The notes: generated by a model from the letters alone, not told the origin. Positions 36,468 through 50,806 are shown, counted from the stretch's first letter. The stretch is 64,000 nt of DNA from Anisakis pegreffii (GCA_035041965.1 JAPYMA010000325.1:333101-397100), one strand, 5' to 3'. Made by a program: numbers and translations.

Positions 36468-38882
36468 CTACGGCTGAGGTTGAGGTCCTTGAAAAGCGCA
36501 ACCGATTGTATGAGCAATCAACGGTAAGCGGTCACTTCCGAAGAAACACAGCTCACGTTGGTCTTTATGGACTACGATCCAGGGTGCACCAAAACACTGA
36601 ATTGAATTTTGAAGTGAACAGAAAACGATCATGAAGTTGCAAAAAATATCAACTTTTTTGATCGACACAAAATACTAATAAGAAATGATTGATTGCTTAA
36701 ATGACTCAATAGAAGTGACATAAATTCGAATCGTTGACATTCGCTCATTCATCAAATTCATCCCGAAATGTTGTCAGAATGCTTCACCAAAAGAAAATTT
36801 TTTAAATTTTAAGTTTCGCAACCGAAAAGAAGATACACACTGAATGACTTTGTTATATTTTTTGTTCTCGACATTATGAATAGTTTCGCTTACTTTTAAT
36901 AGCGTTAATAAAAGTGAAGGCATAACAAAGAATGCTGTTAGTTGCAAAGAAAAACAGCCAGCAATGGAGGCCACAATGCTAACCCCTTGTTTTACGGCAG
37001 TTTCAGTCCTTTTTTTGAGCATCTCTTTGACTGCTTCACTGCCGCACTTAGCGATTAACGCGGCTCCATTCGGTAAACTCGTTTTTGAGGCTATCTTTAA
37101 GGTGAACACATTCATTTATTGTAACAACACATACGTTCAAGTATTTCAAACCAATCGTCGTTTCCAAATTTTCAGATTAGAAAAAAAAAACGGAATTTTT
37201 GAAAATTTTGATTGGGAAATGCTAAATGCGATATTTATAGGAAGTTTTGACGAATTCCTTCTGTGGGTTATTATTTACGATTAGTAGTTCGTTCATCAAC
37301 TTTATTGTAGAAATACTCTTTGCACATTATCAACTTTTGGTGAGCAGTTTCTCTTACCAGATAAATTTGCAAAATGCATTGTGAATTTGATGATTATTCA
37401 AACTGGCATGCTATCTGCACTACAGCGATAAGTGTGGCCAAATTATTTTCAAATTCATTAAAACAAAGAACTATTACTTGCTCTTCAGTATTACTGCAAA
37501 GGAGAATTTAAAAACTGAACAAATTCGGAATAGGCACACTATTGGTGGAGCGATGAAAAGCAGAAAGAAACGAAACGAATTAACTGAAACATAAAATTCT
37601 TCGCGTTTATATTACAAATAAAATACAAGAACTATTGATGATCAAGTTAGGAGCAATGATAATGATCGTATTGAAACAATAATAGTAATGAATGAAATTC
37701 AACATGCAAACCGAAGCCTTACCACTTCTAAATCTTCAACGTTATGAATCGTTTCATTCCTCAACCATACACGTTCCCATAGTTCACGTGCTGCTTGCTC
37801 CAAATGATCCTTCTCCTCCATATCGATAACTGTCAGAAATCTCTGCGCCAACATTGATCCCTTATTCAAAATTGTGTCTGTTGGATTCTAAAATGACTCA
37901 AATTTTATAAAGCCCAATGAAGAACAAGACAATTTGTTAATCACATTCACCAAAAAAAAGACTGCAAACTCAAAATCGCCTTTCAGTAGGAATCAGATGA
38001 TACAAAAAAGATCCGAAGTACGAAATTCGAGACCCTGTCGCAGTTGATTTGAAAAATAACTGAAAGCCAGAATGTCGAAGTGTACGTGACTGAAGTTTTC
38101 ATCAAGCTTTAAGGAAGCTATAAAGACATACTAGATAACGATAAGATAACCTTAGGAGGTTTGATTTTCACAGACCAGTAATCGGCACTTCGTTGAAGGT
38201 CTTTAGCCATATACATGGCTTTTGCTGGTACAATCATTGGAGCTTTATTACCTGATTAATAACAGCTACTGTTAGCAATCAAACTGAGACGATTGTTTTC
38301 CTTCTGACTTTGTCACAATAGATGCGGAGATTCTGTCCAAAATATGAATCCAACTTTTGAATTTATACAAATCAACAATGAATCAAATTAACTGATGAAC
38401 AGCAATGAATGCAGACCAGGCAATTGGGATTGGTCCAAATTCATGCATAAGATAATAAAATATAGGAAATGCAAAAAAATCGAAATGACTACTGCAGTTC
38501 ACCCGATGCTTTCATAACGCCAGCGATTGAGAACGGTACAAGATTCACTTGGATTGGCCATACTTTTTGGTACCGTAATAAACTCTATAAGTCAAATTCT
38601 AACATGAGCAAATAATCAATGAATAATAAACGAGAATATTACTTCAATGTGACAATATTCACCAACTTCTCGAAGTCATTCAAAAACAACCCATTCATCA
38701 AAATCATTTGCCGTTTTTCAATCAATCAAACTTTTATCGTTATCACTCATTTCAACGGGTGCCATAAATTAAAACTCGAACGACTGGTGTAAAAAAAGAA
38801 AGTATTTGAACACCTCAAATGCGAATCGCGAATACGGCGAAATCACATCGAAATAAAGATCTATCACTGTTTTCTTTGACAT
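36468..38882 (-). CDS. GSTK1: Glutathione S-transferase kappa
   Basis: Thioredoxin-fold, DsbA-like glutathione transferase of mitochondria and peroxisomes. Six minus-strand exons: 38882-38814, 38584-38503, 38251-38151, 37887-37723, 37094-36984 and 36596-36468; 657 nt, 218 residues (human 226). Exon 1 gives LYFDVISPYSRFAFE with the expected catalytic Ser15 in SPYS. Later blocks match human GSTK1 closely: RYQKVWPIQVNLVP, GVMKASGNKAPM, AKAMYMAKDL, KGSMLAQRFLTV, ARELWERVW, the proline at 181 in CFGAPW and FFGSDRLPLIAH. Exons 1-3 are too short to show as long frames. Oddities: residue 19, usually aromatic (SPYSW in human), is Arg, and the C-terminus (QPQP) lacks the peroxisomal ARL-type tripeptide of the human enzyme. 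A CTCACAG acceptor 12 nt before the ATG suggests trans-splicing. Confidence 0.93.
36639..36668 (+). repeat. 30-nt direct repeat flanking the last GSTK exon (copy 2)
   Basis: Identical partner of 36162-36191, located inside GSTK intron 5. The segment between the copies contains the final coding exon, so the two sites could mediate its loss or duplication. No second copy of that exon was found at the corresponding offset. Confidence 0.9.
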
Positions 38883-38894
38883 TGCCCTTTAGAT

Positions 38895-38903
38895 CTGTGA
38901 GAC
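38895..38903 (-). promoter_or_regulatory. Putative spliced-leader acceptor of GSTK
   Basis: Minus-strand GACGTCTCACAG ends 12 nt before the ATG at 38882; there is no upstream coding exon. The gap to the BAG6 stop codon upstream is about 1.3 kb, longer than usual within nematode operons. Confidence 0.35.
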
Positions 38904-40144
38904 GTCGATTGCTGTTGTGATCTTCAAATCATTAATAACCGATGAATTGCACTCATGCAACCAAAATGAACAAACAATATCACTCGCCCTTTAAAACCCC
39001 AAAAATTGTGTCACTTCTCGATAGGCCGTCAGCTTGAAAATGTCTTTCTACGCATACTTTTAGCAATAAATCAGAACCTACAATAAACGCAACAATGTGA
39101 ATGGCAATTGAATGTGATATGATGCAGTTTATAGCATTGCCTTTGACTGAAACATCAGGTACTATCATAAGCTGTAATAACACCTAGCATAACGAAATAA
39201 ATTAGCGAATATGGCTTTATTAAGGGCTATACGAAGAACATATGCAACGGCATTTGAAGTTCACATAGTATCCATGTAACAGAAAGCATTCTTCAGCGAT
39301 AAATTGAAAATACTGTCCGCAGACTTCATGCACTTCTTAAAATCCAAATGTCATTGAATTTACTTCGTCATGAATCTTCACCACTACATTTCCGGAGAGA
39401 CGAAAATTTTGCAAATGGACGAAGATTACCTAACAAGTTCATCCGTCAAACGAGATTATAGATCTGTACGGTCGCATTCACATGTGAACAACACAACTAG
39501 GGTATGTCCGTCAATGAACAGTGCACTTTCCACCTTTACAACGAAACGGTACGGATCTATTTCTTCATTTATTTGAAGATAGACTTGCATCAAAGTGAAT
39601 AACATCAACAGTAACGTTATAATATAACAATAACGTTCAAGAATCGAAATAACTCATCATATACTTGAATCAATGAACCCAACGATAACACAATAGTATC
39701 AACAATAATTAATTCATACTTCTCAAACACCATATTATGTTGCGGCGCCAATAAAATGCGTCAAAATATCGAAACGAAACCACGAAAGAATCAATCAGCG
39801 AAATAAAAAAACCAATACAATACATCGCTATTATTAAAGATTACACGAGGCACATCAAATAGCACAGCAAAACAATATTCAAATGAACGAATCAAATATT
39901 GACTGCACTTCGCTTCAATTCAAAATAACAAACAAATACTGAAAATTGATGTTGAGAAAAAATTTTGATCGGCTGCCTCACAAACATATTGATGCGCTTC
40001 TTTATCTTCCGTCTCGACTAAACGATAACGCGAATATTGCAAATAATAAAGTATAACTTCAAACATTCTTAGAAATACTATATAATTCCACAACGACAAC
40101 AACAACACTCAATAACAAATGACTGATTCGATCTCTGGGATGCA
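38904..40144. other. Spacer between BAG6 and GSTK
   Basis: No supportable gene. Frames at 38980-39183 (-) and 39370-39576 (+) have no recognisable domain and no convincing exon partners. Otherwise AT-rich sequence. Confidence 0.5.
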
Positions 40145-40150
40145 TTTATT
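40145..40150 (-). terminator. Polyadenylation signal of BAG6
   Basis: Minus-strand AATAAA, 42 nt past the BAG6 stop codon (40194-40192). Confidence 0.7.
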
Positions 40151-40191
40151 AGCGTATGGCTGAAAAATAGTAAAATATTCCATCCAGTCGA

Positions 40192-43100
40192 TTAACTCTT
40201 CGATGACGGATCGTCGCCATTTCGTTTATTTGAACAGAACTTTTTGAGTTGAACAAATTTATGGGGTTCGTAGTCGGGGTCGTTATGAACTCGTTCCAGA
40301 ACGGCCTCATCGAATTCATTTTGCGCTGCTCTGCTGAACTCCGCCGGAAGGTTACTAGCCGCTGTTGAAGCCTTTTGTTCCTATTCATTGTGATTCGATT
40401 ATTAACCGGTTTTGAAGAACACTTTCAACAATAATTCCAACAATACTTTTGACTAGAATAAACTGGAATCGAAAAAGCAAAAACTTTTCGATGAATCGCT
40501 GGCAAAAATTCGCTAAACATCGTTGCACTACTTCCTCAAGTAATGCAGTTCTGAAATTTTCGTGTTTGAAGGCTCAGATTCAACTCATAAGTTGAAGTGC
40601 AGAGCTGAAACCTTCGTTTCTCAAAAAACACCAAAGGCACTGAAAACACAAACCTGTCGCGTTTGTTTCAACGCCCCGTTGAATGCTTCACTGACCGCAT
40701 GGTGCATAAAATCTTCTCCCGACTCAATACGATTCATCATTTTTGCCTTAACAATAAACAAAACGATGAAAGTTTCAAAAATGTATAACAATTAACTTGC
40801 AATAAATCAAGCAAACATACACACATAAATGTGAATATAGGTGAGTGCTGAGCACTTTCACAACACAACCAAAAGATACAATGAAAATAATAATAATAAT
40901 AAAACAAAAGTTATCAAATAACACTGTTATTAACCACAGCGATAATGAATTTCAATTCATTGTCACTGAACAATAAACATATACTCAAACGACCAATATT
41001 CAGACCTTCTTCTGGGAAATTGAACTACTGCACAGGTATGCATCACTCAAACACGGTTGACGAGTCATCGACGTTAAACGACGTCGATCCGTCTCAATTA
41101 CTGGCAACCAGTCCTAAAGTTCAAAAATTCACAACAAGTCTAGCAGACGACTGAAACTTCGATCACTGAAACTTTACAAAACCAATAATTCCTAAATGCT
41201 TAATCACACACTCGTTCAGAATTCTACTTCATTGTATTTATATGATGAAACAATTTCACTTCAAAGAGCAACAAATTCGGATAAGCAAAACGCATACATC
41301 CGATAGGAGAAGTTGGAAAAACTGAACGGAATTGTATGCATACTCAAAGAAGCGCTAGTCGAATCAAGTTATCCACCACTCACATTGATCAACACAATCC
41401 AAATCCGGCGAAAAAAGAAATCACAACGAAAATGCTTGAAACCTGAGGTAAAACTGCCTTCCAATTGCTGTCTTCGTTTTGTTCATTCTCCGGCTCGCTT
41501 ACTTTCTTATTATCACCGCCACTAACATCTGTCTTTGGAATGGTTACTTCATTTGTGGATTGTTGTGCTGCTGTTGCATTCTTCGGCACGTCAGCATCCG
41601 TCTTCTCAGAACTAATTGTACACTTCTGAAATTATTCACTCCATCACAATACCTCAATCCAAATCAAACGCACTCATCTTTTAAATCTTTCGATAGCAAC
41701 AATTACTCTCAACTTCATCAAAATGATCATCCATAAATGAAATCCAATCAAGCACCACAAACAATCCAGCTATGCTTACTTGTTTACTGACCACTTCGTT
41801 GCCATGCTCGCTTTCGTGAACACCACTCCCTTCTGCTGCTGTTGCTGCTGAAAGTTTTCAATCCCTATACAAAATGAAGAACTTCAATCGATATGTTATG
41901 TTTTTTTCATTTATTTACACACGACATCATTAACGCTCTATTCAATACATTATAGCATAAACGCTGTTTGATTGATTGTCTATTGGATGCATTGTGTTAC
42001 AATCCATTAAATATCAAAGGCAGTGTCTCTACACAACGATAAAACTAACAATAAAACATAAAAAAATCACGATACTGATCACAATATTGCATATAAAAAT
42101 GAAACTGCAATGCAACGAAAAAGCTACCTATCGAAACAACTGCGTCCTGTTCAGCATTTGGCGCTAAAACGAAATCATCAAGCATATTCTCCACACCAAA
42201 CGGATCACCACGTGCCAGAAACTCTCGAATACGCGCAATACTGATTTGTGACAGCCACTGTATCAGCTGCCTATCATTCCTTCCCACTGATTGATCCTGT
42301 ATAAGCAATGTTATCAGTTTCAGCATAACACATTTAAAATACGAAATAAATAAGGAGTTTCAAGTGACCAGATCACAAAAGATCAGAATTATTATCAATA
42401 AAGCCCAAATCTGGAGAACTGACAATACCTCACCGTGTATCTGAGAAGTAGCGTTTCATAATCAAACGGTCCCGAAGTCATCGACAAATTAGCAATCACA
42501 ACAATGCGACGCACATAATCGGTGAAAATATCAACAACATGCTGAGAATATTGTCTTGCGTCGATATTACCTTAAAAATGAAAACGCTTTTCAAGAATGA
42601 ACGCACGCCTTCAGAAAACGCAAATAATTTTTTTCGAAACATTCACGAAAAAATTTTACATCATTTATGAAAATTTTCAAAGAAGACTCATTCAGCTCAC
42701 TTGGAATGAATGTCACCGCAAGTATAACGACTCAATTTGTTGCAAAAAAAAACAATCATACTGCATCTGTAACTAATCATAGAAAAAATCTTCCCCATGC
42801 AAGGATGCCACCAAGGATTTATTCGCATCTTTTGGAAAAAAAAATGAACGCAAGAATGCAACAACCAAATAAAATCTCGAACAATAATAACGTTTATGTA
42901 CACTCTCAATTCGAAGCACTCACCCTCATCTCTTGTCAAGAACGCGTTCAAAAATCGGATGATCGAATATCGTTCCACACGCAAAACAGTCGCCACCAAG
43001 TCCACCCGACCGACTCCATCCACCTCGGTGTAACGATGCACATCATCGTACGCCAGAAAACAATCCAGACTCGACTCTGATAAAGTCACCCGTTCGGCCG

Positions 43101-46100
43101 CACTTTCCACATCTTTAAGATACATTAATATCAAATTTACAATTTACACTTGTCGAGAGGACAACACTGTCAACAATCTGTTTTTCTCTTCCGCAAAAAC
43201 GACGTTAACGAATGCAATTTGAAAATATGGACAGAAAAATAAATGAATATTGTAACTGAATATATCAAACGATCAATAATAAGCGAGGTGTCATGTTCCA
43301 AAACGTTCGACCCATTTTTTGTGATAGTCCAAATTTGCATTGCTCATAGAAATGAAAAAATCCTCCCTTAATACTCAAACGTTGCAAAATTCTAATAACT
43401 GAACCATCAGCATAGTTATGAAGACGAAAGTTAAGCAACCTTCTTGACTCGGTCGACTGTTATCGTTGAAAACGTTCTCGATGATATATCGTCGAATTTG
43501 CTGACGATTGTTGTATATGGTCGAGAAATCGCTTGAGAACAGATCCAAAAGTTCAGAAAACTGAATTACCTCATAAGCCAATATCATCACTAAGTTGATG
43601 AAACCTAAAAATTTTCTCATTTGTAATCAAATTTTGACACGTTGAAGATCCGTGATCCGTGATGAAATTACGTCAATGACATTTCAAAGAAAATAAACGA
43701 ACCAGATTCAAAACGCGTGACCGGTTGTCCCGTTTCGCGCATCATCTGAGATAACGTCAAACTTCGACCCGACTGTATCCCGTTCGACAAAGCCCTTATC
43801 ATCTCCAGTATATCGCCATCACTCTCTCCACCTTTAATTTTATATCAAATGTGATCTGATGAAACTTAAAATCAAATCAAATAAATGTATAAAGCAAAAT
43901 TACTACTTTATTGATGTTAATAATAAAAATGATGATGATGCAAACAACAAAAAAACCTTATCAATAATAATAATAATAACAATAGAAAAAATAATACCAA
44001 ACAAGAAAGCAAACACATGTTCGAACAATTCAGCAATAAAGCCCCAGAATACAGTTCAAATAAAAATGAGAACACTACACCAATGAAAACGACGACAATC
44101 AATTATTACCTTGTACAGTATCAGTTCGATTCGCAGACGTTTCAGAGGAATCACGATTTTGTGACTGTTGAGTCGCATTTTGAGTGGCATTCGCAATCAA
44201 CGACTCCACTCTGGCAGCAGCATTCTGCGCCGTCAGGTTCTCAATCACATTCATTGACGTGTTGCCGCCTTGCTGTTGAGCATCCATCTCGTCGGCTGAT
44301 GCCTCAAATATACAACTCATTAGCGCAGCGTAAATACAACTCTCCTCTCGCTTTATCCAAACGCACATTTACTACTTCATCGAATTTTAATCACCAGCAA
44401 ACCATGACCGTCAACTTCGACTGAAAAAAAAAATGCTACAGAGCAAACACTTACAATTTCTATATCAGCCGATAAGGACTCTAATTCGATTGAGCCCAGT
44501 AGTGGCATTGGTAAACCAATCGCACGCATTGCTGGATTCACAATCGGTGTGATGCTATAGTCTGAAAGTTTCTCACCTATTATTACATCAATAACACAAC
44601 AACATTGGCTATAACAATCAAAACCAGTGTCATGATAACGTTAACTATGTGAACAATTTATAACAGCGACAATATCAATTAAAATAATGAAGTACCCAAT
44701 GCCCCGCAAACAATCACCTACATTCACAATAAAAACTATCCCTTCAGCACACACAAACACAAACTGCGAATTCGCCAAAGTGAACTATTATATCAACTTA
44801 CTAAAATTATCAAACTCTCCACTTGTCGCATGCAATTGTCGTGCAACATCAGGATCCGTATCAGCCATATTCGCTACGGCTCTTCGCATCATCACTTCAA
44901 TCACGCTCGAAAAATGCTCGGCTCGGTCGAATACCGCCTCACCGCGTTGATTCATCACGATATGGTCATCTGACGTTTCGTCACCTCCACGAATCACATT
45001 CTGCAACAAACTTTTTAGAATTTTATCTCTTTCTCTCTTTCTCTTCCATGAATTCAATCCGATTATTCATCTTTTTGGTCGATTTCAAACAATTAAATAA
45101 AATCATTTCAGTTCAGACGCATGAATGTGCTAGTCGCGTGTCAAGTCGAAAGTCAGCGACTGACGTTTAATATCGTGACGATGCGCATTACATCACCCTC
45201 ATACCCAAATCAGATATTGACTGTTACACCACCACTCACAAATCTCATCAGCTGAGTCAGTATAAAACAAATTTTGACGATACGGGTAATTATAAGGATG
45301 AATTAATTATTCAGAATGAAATCAGCTAACAGAATCAAATCAGCTAACATACCCAGCGAGCAGTAATCGCATTGGCTCGTTCACGTTCCGGTGTGCCTTC
45401 CGATAAGTTGTTCTGGTATCTGAGAGCTGCCTGAACAAAGATTCTCGAAATGACAATTTAAAAACAAAAGTTCAAATAATAAACTTTACTGAAGGAATAA
45501 ACTGAATTTAGAAAGTGAAGATAGAATGCTGAGTTAAAATAGGATTGAAACGAAGGCAAATTACCTCACGAACGGAAACGATCGTTGCTTCGTAATCACT
45601 CGAATTACGCACAGTGTAACGTGGATTGCCGAATCTCGATTGGCACGGCAGGAATGGATCAGTTGTATAGATCGGTGAATGATGCGGGAAACTGGGTCCA
45701 ATGAACATTCCTCCGAGAAGATTATGCGGCTAAAACAGCCGATCACAACATCTATTTAAAACCAACGGCAACAATAAATTCCAGCTAATAATCACTATCA
45801 AAGCAAAAAATGTTTCCAGATTATTTATGATTGGTTGATGCTAACGACAATGAAATATTCTCGTATAACTCAAAACCTTTTCAGAAAATTCAGATCTCAA
45901 AAACAATACCTACAGTAAAGACACCTGAAATGACAACTTACATCATCATTCTGAGGGTGATGATGATGATGAGGTGATGGTGGATGTTGTTGAGTTGTGT
46001 CTGATGGTGTTGTGGCTGGCTGTGACTGTGACTCAGGCTGCGTTTCACGATTCGCATAAGCTCGTCTAATCCACGAAATTGACTCTCTACCGCCCATGAC

Positions 46101-49100
46101 GGAAGTGCCACCACCACCACTGTGCTGTCCACCGGCCGTCGGTACTGATCTTTGCTGATTTGCTGATGGGTTCGTGGAGTTGGATGACGAAAGGAAGTGC
46201 AAATTATGTGGCACTGAACCTGATGTGGAAGTGTTCAGCAACGGCATTCCGGCGGCACCCGTCGAAATGTTCCCCTCGACCACACCAACACCGTTTATGT
46301 GAACTCCGGTCGCGCCTTGACTTGCAGCCACTGTGCTGGCTGCAGCTTGCATGGCCGCATCAACGGCACGACGGGTCGCCTCAACGTTCGCTGCCGGTCC
46401 ATTTGTGCGAACGATCACTTGACCCATGATGCCCGGCCCAAATGGTGCTCGGAACGCTTGTAGAAGGGGTGGTGGTGTAATCCAGTGATGATGCTGATGC
46501 GTTGTAGTCGTATTTCCCGGGGCTGATGCCGGATTCTGATGCTGAGTTGTTGTGGTGGCTATTGTCGGTGCGCTACCGCCTCGGGTCAAATTCGTCATCG
46601 GCGCATTCTCGCCGCCGCTTGGTAGCTGAGTCTGAGTTTCTGATGGCAACGAAGCATTGTTGCTGGTAGTTGTTGTGTTACTATTTGCAGACTGTTGTTG
46701 CGGTTGTTGTTGTGGTGGTGGTGCTGACGAAGAGGAAGTAGTCATATTCTGGAATATGTTAGGATCGCCGAGTATCGTGCGAAAGATTTGTTGGAAATCT
46801 GGATGTGCGGCAACATTTGTTGTTGAGGAATCTTGTGTTGCATTGCCGGATGATGGTTGATTAGCGCGACTTTGAGTTGTATTCTGTTGCTGGGATGGTG
46901 GGGGAGGTGGGAATGGATGTTGCAGTGGTGCTGCTGAGGGTGTGAAATGAAAACGTGCTGCACCCTGAATCGGGAACGGCATCACATTTGTGGACACAAA
47001 ATGTGGCAAACGTATCGGAGCGCCTCCTGGACGAATCATAACCGGTGCACCTGGAGGAGCGCCCGTTCCAGCAACATGGAACATTGCCCTAGGTGGAGGC
47101 ATTGGGGGTCTTGCGCCTCCACTCATAGTGTAGCTGCCCGGTGGGCGACTAGCTGGTGAGAAATTTGTGGCACGAATGAAACGAGGCATTTGAGATGAAC
47201 GTTGTTGAGGCGGCGGCACCATGGTAGAAGCATAAGAAATTACAGGTGCTTGGCCAGAAGGTGCGTTATTTTCAACTGTCGTATTGGTGGGCTGTGTTTG
47301 TTGAGTATCTCGATTACTTTGGCTAACTGTATTTCTTAGGTGAGAGGTCACCGCGTGTAGCATCGAATGTGCCGATTGAGCTGGCTCATTCGGCGATCTC
47401 GTGACATTGATCACCTCATGACGAGATGTCGTAGACTGCGTCCCAGCATTTGAAGCATTACCTCCTCCTTGTGGCGATACAAAAATGATTGAAAGTACTA
47501 CCTGTAAAAGATATTTAAAAAAATGAATAGAACAGCTAACGTTTATTAGTTTAATCTGCCCAAAACAAAAACGATGCAATACAGAGCATATTTCTTTCTA
47601 AAGCGATGATTTACTAGTAGTTAATCAATGTGATCACATTTGTGTCATTCAAATAAACTGAACGGTTGAACTCTGAAGATAAAATGGCTCTAGCAGAAGA
47701 TCATCATTTCACCACGGTAATAACCAAACAAAGAATCATTGCAAATTTACGAATAACAAATCTTCGATGCCTTTATGAAGTTCACATTAATGAAATACTC
47801 ATCAGCAATCCACCGAAATGAACACCGACCAATAATAACTAACTTCAGTGCCTCCATTATGACCATATGAAGTTTCCAATGGACGAAGATTACTAGACGA
47901 CGGTAAATGCTCTGAACCAAAATCCACGCTGATATCAGATATTGAGTGGTAGATATGAGCGAATCGATGCAAAAGACGTTGGATTTGTTCTTGATACACC
48001 ACGAGCAGATGTCTCAAGAACACCTAAAACACGCAGTAAATCCATATGACTTGGTCAAATCATATGCGATCCTCACCTCTCAACTGAACCACTAATTACA
48101 ATGTCATAACAAACAATTACTGTTTACGTACAATTTTTCTCGTGATACATATTAAAATATCACATGGATTCTGCAATTCAAAGGCATTCTAAAGATTGAG
48201 ATAGATTTTCCTAAATGTATAATGCAAACAACAAAATTTGCTTCTTATGTTTCAAAATATTTTGAACTACCGAAAGAGGTTCAAGTTTAAACTTTCTAAT
48301 TTCAGTCTGAATATGAGGACTTAGACGCCTCTTCCAGAATTCTTGAAACCATTCAGACACAATGACTTGAACACAGGTAATGTGGAAAAAAGCATACATT
48401 GCCAGTTGTGGGCGCTACAGAAGTGCCAATCAAATTCTTATAACGTATCATATGTTCATTGAGTACGAACTGCAGCTGTGTCAATCTTTGTAACACAGCC
48501 ATATAATCGGAACCAGTTGAATGCCTCAACAACACACTGTTTGTATACGATGACTCATTTAATCACTTTACTAATGAAAACGATTTGAGACGAGACACTG
48601 GAACAACAAACCGAAATGTTGACACTTTTCACAACAAAAACATCATTAAAAACTACGAAGGGAATAAAATTCAGCGTGGAAATCATTCAAATGATACATA
48701 TTAACCTACGTTCGAAATAAAAATTGATTCATAAATGAGCAAAGAATAAACTAACTCGATTATATTGGGTGGATTTGTAGCGGTGGTGCTAGAAGATGCT
48801 GAAGCGTCTGAAGTTGATGACGGAGAGTTCGCATCACCTAAAATGTTGACTTCAAAATTGACGTTCAAGACTGGAAATCATTTTACAACATTCAGGAATG
48901 AAGAGAAAAAGACAGAATTATCTGTCTAAAAAATAGTTTCGTCAAATCAGAATTCTCAAGTAGAAGAAAAATCTGCAGAACACAAGGGAAACCTGCAGAA
49001 TTTGTGGTTGTTGGTTGCACCTGTTCAGGTTGCGATGGCGGTCCGCTCGATTCATCTGTTTCCATTGCTTCTGTTATACGCTCTTTATCATCGTCTACTG

Positions 49101-50806
49101 AACAAATTCACTCATCAAATACTATCATTTATTACAGCACCCATAAAAACGTTACTATTTCCAAGTCGAAAAATGTTACTATTTTTGACGAAATACTCAA
49201 AAATTCATAGATCCCTGAACAATGCGGAGGACATCGGAAGAATGTCGAAATCAAAAGTGATTTACCTGATCGTGGCGCTGTCATAACCTCCTCCAATCGT
49301 AACAGGCATTCATCGATCACACTCAGAGTGCTATCACTTGAATTGAATTCTCTTGGCTCGTCGATCCAATCATTCAAATATGGCACAAGAACATCCTGCA
49401 ATCAGTAATACAATCCACTATGCAATCACATCGAAACACACTTCACAAGCAACTAATCAAACAAAACATCTTACATTAAGAATTTGCATGACAGATTCAC
49501 TTCTGTTCAGCGTGTCAGTGATACGTAATAAACGTTCACGTGCGCCTGAATCGGCGTGATGTAGTGCATTGCCGCGAATACGCACTTGCACCGATAGATC
49601 ACCATGGTTTGGTGCGTCTTCTTGCAACTCGATTTCCGATGAGGTGCTCTCTGTCAAATTTGACAACGTATTTTCCAGTGCTCTTCGTACCAATCCCTTT
49701 AAAATGCTTACATAATAAATTCCTTTGAAACCAATAATCATGCATTTGTTATGGTATCATACTGAAGAGGATTAAAAAGAATTACTACCACCTTCAGACA
49801 GATAAAAACATCAGTACAAGATTCAACCAACAGTATACGATCAGAATGGCAATCATGGCTATGAGTTCGTGAATATTGACATGTATAATTATATTCAAAT
49901 GATGATATTCATTGAACGATCGACTGTAAAACACACCAAAGTTGTGTCAATATCTTGGAAAATTTGTTCTCGGCTTATGGTTATTTCACCGTTGATCACA
50001 TTCACTCGCGCTCGTTCCTCTCCTCGATGTCTTTGATCAGCATTTCCCAAGCCCTCTCCTTCATGTTGTCCATCAACAGTTCCACTTGTTGGATTGCTGA
50101 AATGTCAATAATTGTATATCTCAGATGTCTCAGAATCAGGAATTACGACGACTGACAGAAAAATATGTAAAACAACTTCAAATTCGGGAATGACATGAAG
50201 TTCCGCTGGGATGACAATAATGAGAAGAAAACAAGAATGAAAAAATGTAATCTAAAAACGGACACATTAAAGGGCTTCTCGACCATGTGTAAGGTCATTC
50301 CATCAGTAATGCCATACTCTGCTAATTTTCTTTCATTATTCAACAACGGGTGACCTCTGAATATCAAACGTTGTCTGGTAATCGGAACAGTCGTATGACT
50401 CTCGATTACGTTACGCAATTCCAACAATGATGCCTGAAACAATTGTATGAATAATGATACAAAGCTGTACTGATACAAAGTCGAACATAAAACCAACTGA
50501 CCTGATGCGAATTGTAAAGTAAAAAACGCTGAATTCTAAAATTACCAAAAAAGTAAATAAACTCGAAAGTGTGAAGTGGATCGAAGTTCAACCACACGAA
50601 TTGTAATTACGTCCACGAATCTTGCGCGATTCTGCTGACGCATTAAACTTCTTATAAATGTTCTTCTAATTTATATTCGTTTCCAATTTATCGAAAAATG
50701 GCTTTTCAAAGAAAATAGGAACAAATGAGAAATGAAAATGACAAACATCAGCATCGATTTCGAATTCGATATCACCACGATCCAACGTTTTTATTCGTAT
50801 TTTCAT
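40192..50806 (-). CDS. BAG6: BAG6 (BAT3/Scythe) orthologue, ubiquitin-like chaperone scaffold
   Basis: Holdase that, with UBL4A and GET4/TRC35, passes tail-anchored proteins to insertion and mislocalised proteins to the proteasome. Twenty-five minus-strand exons: 50806-50747, 50433-50264, 50096-49937, 49696-49475, 49395-49266, 49097-48993, 48837-48756, 48536-48398, 48023-47844, 47501-45942, 45729-45565, 45430-45353, 45000-44802, 44561-44455, 44302-44110, 43831-43703, 43604-43440, 43112-42924, 42570-42434, 42296-42128, 41847-41780, 41625-41443, 41113-41006, 40746-40654, 40380-40192; 4980 nt, 1659 residues (human about 1130). Residues 1-75 are a ubiquitin-like fold (MKIRIKTLDRG, QRLIFRGHPLL, LAEYGITDGMTLHMVE). 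Residues 417-936 are one low-complexity P/Q/T/S/N-rich exon. The tail matches human: DWLPVIE, LSDAYL (1552-1557), a basic KKAKMM patch, and LERVHNDPDYEPHKF. The exon 2 donor, exon 21 acceptor and exon 25 acceptor each have alternatives. Confidence 0.93.

Noticed and set aside
41780..41870. Alternative BAG6 exon 21 with a polyglutamine run, starting after TTTTGTATAG
   Set aside because: It ends in phase 2, which requires the weak ATTAG acceptor of the next exon; the model using ACTTTCAG pairs in phase with the strong TTTCAG acceptor at 41625.
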